Shown in pieces: positions 6,392 to 9,725 of a stretch of DNA of 9,725 bases. The DNA comes from Parcubacteria group bacterium (GTDB lineage: Bacteria; Patescibacteriota; Minisyncoccia; Phycocordibacterales; GCA-002724975). Location: NCBI GenBank assembly GCA_002724975.1, contig PBQF01000040.1, positions 1 to 9,725 on the forward strand, read 5' to 3'. The position numbers and the translations under genes are program-made. Position 1 is the first letter of the stretch; each line of letters begins with the position of its first letter. The notes beneath the pieces were generated by a model. That model was not told where the DNA came from. It did no database searches and worked only from the letters and a program-made list of their open reading frames with translations.

Positions 6392-6401
6392 GTAGTATTA
6401 T
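6392..6401 (+). promoter_or_regulatory. -10 element of xth, predicted leaderless start
   Basis: GTAGTATTAT (6392-6401) is the same 10-mer that carries the rpsO -10. TATTAT ends 6 nt before the xth ATG at 6408. No -35 match is seen at 16-18 bp, since that position is occupied by the terminator stem. Confidence 0.45.
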
Positions 6402-6407
6402 CTTATT

Positions 6408-7172
6408 ATGAAAATTGCTTCTTGGAATGTAAATGGTCTTCGGGCAGTCCATCGGAAAGAAAAATGGAAGCCATTTTTTAAAGGAGACTATAATATTATA
6501 GCTCTTCAAGAGACAAAATCCACAGAAGATCAATTGCCACCAGAACTTCAAAAACCTAATGGTTATTTTGCCTACTTCTCGTCTTCAAAAGTGAAAAAAG
6601 GATATAGTGGAGTTGCAATTTACTCAAAAAAAGAGCCTCTAAAGGTTGAATATGGTATGGGTGTTAAAAAATTTGATGACGAAGGCAGAATTCTAGTTGC
6701 TCACTATGAAAATTTTGTGTTTTTTAACGTTTATTTTCCAAATGGTGGCGGTGGACCGGCCAGACTGAAGTACAAACTTGATTTTTATGATGCTTTTTTG
6801 AAACATATAGAAAAATTGAAGAAAAATGGTACAAAAATTATCTTTTGTGGAGATGTAAATACAGCTCATGAAGAAATAGACTTGGCTCGACCGAAAGATA
6901 ATGAAAAAAATACTGGATTTTTGCCAGAAGAGAGAGCTTGGCTTGATGAAGTTGTATCTGCTGGGTATGTTGATGTCTTTAGACACTTCCATCCAAATAA
7001 AATAGATGTTTATACATACTGGGATATGAAGACTCAAGCTAGAGATAGAAATGTTGGCTGGAGAATCGACTATTTTTTTATATCAAATAATTTAGTGAAA
7101 AATTTAAAGAGCTTCAAGACTATGTCGGAGATTTATGGATCCGATCATTGCCCCATTGTTTTAGAAGTTTAA
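6408..7172 (+). CDS. xth: Exodeoxyribonuclease III family AP endonuclease
   Basis: A 254-residue protein of the EEP (exonuclease-endonuclease-phosphatase) superfamily, ExoIII/ExoA branch. It cuts DNA 5' to abasic sites in base excision repair and can remove 3' blocks. Catalytic residues are all seen: N7 in MKIASWNVNGLRAV, E35 in ALQETKS, Y109 in NVYFPNGG, D149 and N151 in GDVNTAHEEIDLARP, D221 in WRIDYF, and the D246-H247 pair in SDHCPIVLEV. Length agrees with the family (about 250-268). It is preceded directly by a terminator and a -10 six nt from the ATG, so it should be a monocistronic, nearly leaderless unit. It lies downstream of the recombinase gene; both serve DNA maintenance but are transcriptionally separate. 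The XthA versus ExoA subtype is not decided. Confidence 0.96.
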   Translation: MKIASWNVNGLRAVHRKEKWKPFFKGDYNIIALQETKSTEDQLPPELQKPNGYFAYFSSSKVKKGYSGVAIYSKKEPLKVEYGMGVKKFDDEGRILVAHYENFVFFNVYFPNGGGGPARLKYKLDFYDAFLKHIEKLKKNGTKIIFCGDVNTAHEEIDLARPKDNEKNTGFLPEERAWLDEVVSAGYVDVFRHFHPNKIDVYTYWDMKTQARDRNVGWRIDYFFISNNLVKNLKSFKTMSEIYGSDHCPIVLEV

Positions 7173-7321
7173 CCCTTACACTATTCATTTTATCGCTTCT
7201 ATTCTGTTTTTGTTTTACTTGCGACAAAACAATATTTAGTGGGTATTTCTTGTAATTAGGATTTATTTTTTGGAAAATGGAATAATGAAATGAAAGATGT
7301 GGGGACAAGAAACCCTTTGTT
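7173..7321 (+). other. Intergenic spacer after xth, no gene seen
   Basis: AT-rich sequence with no convincing reading frame. The only structure is a weak 7-bp inverted repeat, TTGTTTT (7210-7216) with AAAACAA (7226-7232) and a 9-nt loop; it lacks a T-run, so it is not a clear terminator for xth. A short frame from the ATG at 7290 gives 15 residues ending FKGHF and runs into the first AAAGGACAT repeat; I do not consider it a gene. Confidence 0.5.
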
Positions 7322-7385
7322 TAAAGGACATTTTTAAAGGACATTACATTATCCACAGGAGATGTCCTTTACAATAATGTCCTTT
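7322..7385. repeat. Nested inverted repeat of four AAAGGACAT 9-mers around a DnaA-box sequence
   Basis: AAAGGACAT occurs at 7323-7331 and 7336-7344 on the + strand and at 7362-7370 and 7377-7385 on the - strand. The inner pair can form a 10-bp perfect stem (TAAAGGACAT with ATGTCCTTTA) and the outer pair another 10 bp. The loop holds TTATCCACA (7349-7357), the exact E. coli DnaA box R1. The first two copies are 13 bp apart, the same period as in cca. The right half overlaps the promoter of the predicted RNA, so the repeats may be operator sites. Confidence 0.85.
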
Positions 7386-7396
7386 AGAAATAAAAT
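7368..7396 (+). promoter_or_regulatory. Promoter of the predicted structured RNA
   Basis: TTTACA (7368-7373) and TAAAAT (7391-7396) are exactly 17 bp apart. The predicted start, 7403-7405, falls right where the first long stem of the RNA begins. The -35 overlaps AAAGGACAT copy 3 and copy 4 lies in the spacer, so a protein bound there would control this promoter. Confidence 0.6.
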
Positions 7397-7403
7397 CTAA
7401 AGC

Positions 7404-7717
7404 AGATGAGGTTGTGTCTTTTACCTCAATTAGTTCTATGACAACACACACGAATCGTGTCTGGAGACCATCTTTGTGAACAAAGATTCAACAGGCTAAA
7501 TCACATAACCACATCAAAATATAAAATATTACCTTTTGTGAGCATGGCTCATAATTGGATTATCAACCTTGGGTTTGTATAGCCAATCTCACCTTCGCTC
7601 AGAAGGTTCTCCAATGGGACTTTGTCCCAACATGAGACGCTCTTAGACTTTCGCGAACCGCTTCTTCTCACTCAATCTCCACATTTAAGGTTTGCTATCT
7701 CGGGGGCGTCTTTTTTG
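7404..7717 (+). ncRNA. Unidentified structured RNA of about 315 nt
   Basis: No protein frame fits, but the + strand folds into many local stems between a promoter and a T-run. Stems: 7405-7417 with 7503-7515 (12 of 13 pairs); ACACG/CGTGT at 7448-7460; ATCTTTG/CAAAGAT with tetraloop TGAA at 7470-7487; TGAGC/GCTCA at 7539-7551; ATTGG/CCAAT at 7554-7587 enclosing AACC/GGTT; ACCTTC/GAAGGT at 7591-7607; TGGGAC/GTCCCA with loop TTT at 7615-7629; and a closing 3' domain, 7635-7642 with 7704-7711, enclosing GCGAACC/GGTTTGC (7653-7659 with 7689-7695). The last stem runs straight into TTTTTT (7711-7716). I see no tmRNA, RNase P RNA, SRP RNA or rRNA signature. It converges on cca (- strand), so it is not the leader of a downstream gene. 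That it is a transcript is inference from promoter, structure and terminator agreeing. Confidence 0.55.
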
Positions 7718-7719
7718 TT
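7635..7719 (+). terminator. 3' stem and T-run ending the structured RNA
   Basis: AGACGCTC (7635-7642) pairs with GGGCGTCT-type sequence (7704-7711), 8 pairs including one G-U. It encloses a second 7-bp stem with a 29-nt pyrimidine-rich loop, and is followed by TTTTTTGTTT. The loop between the arms is unusually long for a simple terminator, so it may be a structural domain that also terminates. Confidence 0.5.
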
Positions 7720-7731
7720 TCATATGAAACT
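7718..7731. repeat. Perfect 14-bp palindrome after cca
   Basis: GTTTCATATGAAAC is its own reverse complement and lies at the 3' end of cca, adjoining the T-run of the structured RNA. It could be a weak hairpin or a protein site. A related GTTTC-ttgt-GAAAC occurs at 9652-9665. Confidence 0.5.
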
Positions 7732-9236
7732 TATTTAACCCAGTTTTTGTCCCTAATTTTTTTAAGTTCCTCCTCTTCTCTTTCAGCCCCTTTTTCCTTC
7801 CCTTTCTCTCCCAGTTTTATAAGCTTAAAATCATCTAACTTGACCAACTCCCCGGTCCTTTTTTCAAGGTATTCTTTGGTATTTAATTTGGGGTCATCTA
7901 AAACCTCTTCCAGGAGAGCATGAAGGATTAGTCCTATCTTGGGCCCGGGGGTTTCATGTGTAACCTCCATTATTCGGGTTCCATCAATTTCAAGCATTCC
8001 CACAGATATAGGGTCTCTCATAACCTCCTCGATCATAGATTTATATTTCCTAAGTCTATATGGTTCTTCCTTTGGTCTGCCAGTGCCTACCCTGTCCGTT
8101 ATTCTTAAATTGATTAAATCCCAAATATTCTCTTTTCCAACATTCCTGATGATTCTTCTAACCGCTGAATGGGTAATTTGCTCTGTATCTGAGAAAAACA
8201 TATGGTTTCTAACAAGATTTGAGACTTTTTCGATTGTCTCTTTGGGGAATTTTAAGCTTTCCAAAGTTTCATGTGTAACCCTAGCCCCTACTGCATCATG
8301 GCCGTAGAAAGTCCATTCTTTCTTCTCGCCTTTCCTACGAGTTCTTGGTTTGGCTATGTCGTGGAATAAAGAGGCCAATCTTACTTCTAAAGGGAAATCC
8401 TTATTTGCGGCCGCCTGGAGTGTCTTTAGGCTATGTTCCCAGACATCATAAGCATGAATCCCCCCTTGCTCTACACCCACAGATTCTTTGAATTCGGGGA
8501 TAGTATACTCTATCAAGTTGAGTTTTTTTAGCTCTGTTAAGCCATATTCTGGCTTTTTTGACATAATTATCTTTATAAATTCATCTCTAATTCTCTCCCT
8601 TGAAATATCTTTCAAATTTTTAGCTAATGTTTTCATTGATTCCCTTGTCTCTTTCTCTATTGAAAAGCCTAAAATAGTTGATAACCTCACGGCTCTCATA
8701 ATCCTTAAAGCATCTTCAGAGAACTTCTTTTTAGGCTCTAGGACAGTTCTGACGACCTTATTTTGTATATCTTGATGTCCTTTATAAGGATCAATCAAAT
8801 GTCCTTTAGAAATGTCCTTTATACCTCCCTGAAGTTCTATTGCCATAGCGTTCATAGTGAAATCTCTCCTACTTAAGTCTTCCTCTATTTTGTCACTAAA
8901 TATGACCTCATCTGGGTGTCTACCATCGCTATATTCAGACTCTACTCTATGAGTGGTTACTTCTATGGTTTTTAGGGCTTTATTCTCTGTTTTATCATTT
9001 ATAATTTTTACTGTGCCGTAAGTATTTTCGTAGTATGTATGAGGAAATAACCCTTGGATCTCTTCAGGTTTAGCATTTGTCGTTATGTCCCAATCCTTCG
9101 GATCTTGACCTAGAAGTATGTCTCGAACACACCCACCCACTAAATAAGCCTTAAAATTAGCCGTTTGGAGAGTATTTAAGATGTCCAAAACCTCATTAGG
9201 AACGATATATCCTTGTATTTCAATGTTTTTTGACAT
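7731..9236 (-). CDS. cca: CCA tRNA nucleotidyltransferase (class II, with HD domain)
   Basis: A 501-residue protein. It adds or repairs the 3' CCA of tRNAs from CTP and ATP without a template. The nucleotidyltransferase head (about 15-165) has LVGGCVRDILLG (G34, G35) and DPKDWDITT with metal ligands D48 and D50, then RRDFTMNAMA (123-132). The neck includes EDALRIMRAVRLSTILGF. An HD domain follows (ASLFHDIAKPRTR with H292 and D293; YGHDAVGA), as in enzymes with phosphohydrolase activity. The last 30 residues are a charged Lys/Glu helix. Residues 138-155 read GIKDISKGHLIDPYKGHQ, where relatives usually have a shorter G.LIDP..G..D; this stretch is encoded by three AAAGGACAT copies. TATAAT lies 7 nt before the ATG. 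Neighbouring tRNA genes lack an encoded CCA, so the enzyme should be essential. A poly(A) polymerase is the main alternative within the family. Confidence 0.93.
   Translation of the reverse strand: MSKNIEIQGYIVPNEVLDILNTLQTANFKAYLVGGCVRDILLGQDPKDWDITTNAKPEEIQGLFPHTYYENTYGTVKIINDKTENKALKTIEVTTHRVESEYSDGRHPDEVIFSDKIEEDLSRRDFTMNAMAIELQGGIKDISKGHLIDPYKGHQDIQNKVVRTVLEPKKKFSEDALRIMRAVRLSTILGFSIEKETRESMKTLAKNLKDISRERIRDEFIKIIMSKKPEYGLTELKKLNLIEYTIPEFKESVGVEQGGIHAYDVWEHSLKTLQAAANKDFPLEVRLASLFHDIAKPRTRRKGEKKEWTFYGHDAVGARVTHETLESLKFPKETIEKVSNLVRNHMFFSDTEQITHSAVRRIIRNVGKENIWDLINLRITDRVGTGRPKEEPYRLRKYKSMIEEVMRDPISVGMLEIDGTRIMEVTHETPGPKIGLILHALLEEVLDDPKLNTKEYLEKRTGELVKLDDFKLIKLGEKGKEKGAEREEEELKKIRDKNWVK
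8775..8821 (-). repeat. Three in-frame AAAGGACAT copies inside cca
   Basis: Copies at 8820-8812, 8807-8799 and 8783-8775 on the - strand. The first two with their 13-bp period match the pair at 7322-7345 in 23 of 24 positions. They are read in two frames, as KDI (AAG GAC ATT) and as KGH (AAA GGA CAT, twice). Confidence 0.85.
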
Positions 9237-9243
9237 TTATTAA

Positions 9244-9249
9244 ATTATA
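9244..9249 (-). promoter_or_regulatory. -10 element of cca, predicted leaderless start
   Basis: A consensus TATAAT on the - strand ends 7 nt before the cca ATG at 9236. The best -35 is TTAGCC at 18 bp, a poor match. No Shine-Dalgarno is present. Confidence 0.45.
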
Positions 9250-9293
9250 TTATGCCTTTTTCTTTATGGCTAATTGTATTAGTCTATATCTAA

Positions 9294-9365
9294 GCACCCG
9301 TGGTGAAATGGATATCACACAGCGCTTCGGACGCTGCATTGGGGGTTCGAATCCCTCCGGGTGCA
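9294..9365 (+). tRNA. tRNA-Arg (anticodon TCG)
   Basis: A 72-nt cloverleaf. The acceptor stem GCACCCG pairs with CGGGTGC (9358-9364), discriminator A at 9365. The D stem is GTGA/TCAC. The anticodon stem CAGCG/CGCTG holds the loop CTTCGGA with anticodon TCG, which reads CGA (and by modification or wobble other CGN codons). The T arm is GGGGG-TTCGAAT-CCCTC. The base after the discriminator is C but the next two are AA, so CCA is not encoded and must be added by the cca product encoded next door on the other strand. Confidence 0.96.
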
Positions 9366-9404
9366 CAATTTAGCAATCCCCATTTCAATCAGTTAATTCT
9401 GGGA

Positions 9405-9410
9405 TATAAT
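9405..9410 (+). promoter_or_regulatory. Consensus -10 TATAAT before tRNA-Gly
   Basis: TATAAT lies 19 nt before tRNA-Gly, giving a start near 9417. The -35 is weak (TTTCAA at 9383-9388, 16 bp away). It suggests that tRNA-Gly can be transcribed on its own. Confidence 0.5.
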
Positions 9411-9429
9411 AAGTCAGTTAAGTAATTAA

Positions 9430-9500
9430 GCGAGTATAGTTTAGTGGCAGAACATCTGGTTGCCAATCAGAAAACGGGGGTCCGATTCCCCCTACTCGCA
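9430..9500 (+). tRNA. tRNA-Gly (anticodon GCC)
   Basis: A 71-nt cloverleaf. The acceptor stem GCGAGTA pairs with TACTCGC (9493-9499), discriminator A at 9500. The anticodon stem TCTGG/TCAGA (one G-U) holds the loop TTGCCAA with anticodon GCC, reading GGC and GGT. The T arm is GGGGG-TCCGATT-CCCCC. The T loop starts TCCGA instead of the usual TTCGA. The 3' CCA is not encoded. An 8-bp repeat related to 5094-5121 runs into its 5' end. Confidence 0.95.
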
Positions 9501-9526
9501 CATTTAGGATGTAATTGTCTTTTATA

Positions 9527-9551
9527 AAATGGCTAATAATATAGCCTTTTA
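9527..9551 (+). terminator. Weak intrinsic terminator after the tRNA genes
   Basis: GGCTA (9531-9535) pairs with TAGCC (9542-9546) around a 6-nt AT loop, with AAAA before and TTTT after. Short, but placed 30 nt after tRNA-Gly. It would work in both directions. Confidence 0.45.
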
Positions 9552-9571
9552 TCAAAATTTGTAAGATATTT

Positions 9572-9608
9572 TGTGGATAAACTCGTGGATAAGTGTATAA
9601 AGGACATA
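9572..9608. promoter_or_regulatory. Two DnaA-box-like sites and an AAAGGACAT copy
   Basis: TGTGGATAA (9572-9580) is the exact complement of the DnaA box TTATCCACA; CGTGGATAA (9584-9592) differs by one base and is spaced 12 bp from it. AAAGGACAT follows at 9600-9608, and AGGACA (9602-9607) can pair with TGTCCT (9621-9626). The pairing of a DnaA box with this 9-mer is the same as at 7322-7385. Beyond it to the window end (9627-9725) I see only AT-rich sequence with a small hairpin (9652-9665) and no gene that can be supported. Confidence 0.5.
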
Positions 9609-9725
9609 TTTCTGTTTCCTGTCCTGTCTTTTACATGGCCTAATATAGCCGTTTCTTGTGAAACATGCCTTCAGAAAAGCGAAAATTTAGTGATATATGG
9701 GAGAAATAGCCGAAAAATGGTCTAA

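Noticed and set aside
6339..7308. Three - strand open frames in and after xth
   Set aside because: Two lie opposite intact ExoIII motifs. The third (7120-7308) has no recognisable content, and its end lies inside xth.
7322..7385. CRISPR array
   Set aside because: Repeats are 9 bp, partly inverted, with spacers of only a few bases.
7404..7717. tmRNA or RNase P RNA as identity of the structured RNA
   Set aside because: No T-arm TTCGA with acceptor-like ends and no tag frame for tmRNA; no GAGGAAAGTC or matching 3' conserved block for RNase P. A divergent form cannot be excluded without covariance models.
7640..7730. Short - strand frames resembling the beginnings of RnpA- or L34-like basic peptides
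   Set aside because: They stop after 12-14 codons, and the same bases form paired stems on the + strand; likeness is only general basic composition.
7939..8775. + strand open frames opposite cca
   Set aside because: Antisense to conserved CCA-enzyme motifs.
9237..9262. dif-like sequence near the cca start
   Set aside because: Only one arm loosely resembles ATTATG-type dif arms; no second arm at the right spacing.
9666..9725. Start of a + strand gene at the window edge (ATG at 9666 or 9698)
   Set aside because: The first frame stops after 14 codons, the second has only nine codons before the edge; neither can be supported.

Overview
The window looks like a chromosomal segment of an AT-rich member of the Candidate Phyla Radiation (Patescibacteria, probably Parcubacteria). 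This rests on protein style, not on a marker gene. A DksA/TraR-like protein lacks all four zinc cysteines. A ComM start fragment and TrmB-like fragments have the wording familiar from that group. The intergenic spaces are short, no gene has a clear Shine-Dalgarno sequence, and neither tRNA encodes its CCA end.

Layout. Positions 1-480 are a graveyard: a TrmB-type regulator C-terminus on the + strand, the first 16 codons of a comM-like gene on the - strand, and a second TrmB-type C-terminus on the - strand. Positions 469-3977 (- strand) hold pnp, a single-pass membrane protein whose start overlaps the pnp end by 29 bp, and the zinc-less DksA-like gene. pnp has its own promoter and a leader almost filled by a two-tier stem-loop. 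Positions 4093-5040 (- strand) hold rpsO, then a NYN-domain protein closed by an intrinsic terminator. This resembles the widespread rpsO-pnp neighbourhood with a NYN gene inserted. Positions 5121-7172 (+ strand) hold a XerC/D-type recombinase, an unlisted 52-residue two-helix membrane protein, and an exonuclease III family AP endonuclease.

Positions 7173-7730 have no protein gene but carry the most interesting signal. A nested inverted repeat of four AAAGGACAT 9-mers surrounds a perfect DnaA-box sequence. A promoter (TTTACA-N17-TAAAAT) overlaps these repeats and points at a region of about 315 nt with many stable hairpins that ends in a closing stem plus a T-run. I read this as an uncharacterised structured RNA. 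The same 9-mer, as a pair with the same 13-bp period, recurs in frame inside the neighbouring cca gene, and once more near two DnaA-box-like sites at 9572-9608. Positions 7731-9236 (- strand) are cca, the CCA-adding enzyme; beyond it lie tRNA-Arg(TCG) and tRNA-Gly(GCC) on the + strand.

Functional links: the genes are mainly RNA metabolism (pnp, rpsO, cca, tRNAs, NYN nuclease) and DNA maintenance (xer, xth). Several genes (dksA-like, rpsO, the 52-residue gene, xth, cca) have a -10-like hexamer only 6-9 nt before the ATG. Together with the absent Shine-Dalgarno sequences this suggests common leaderless transcription, with pnp as the exception that carries a structured leader.
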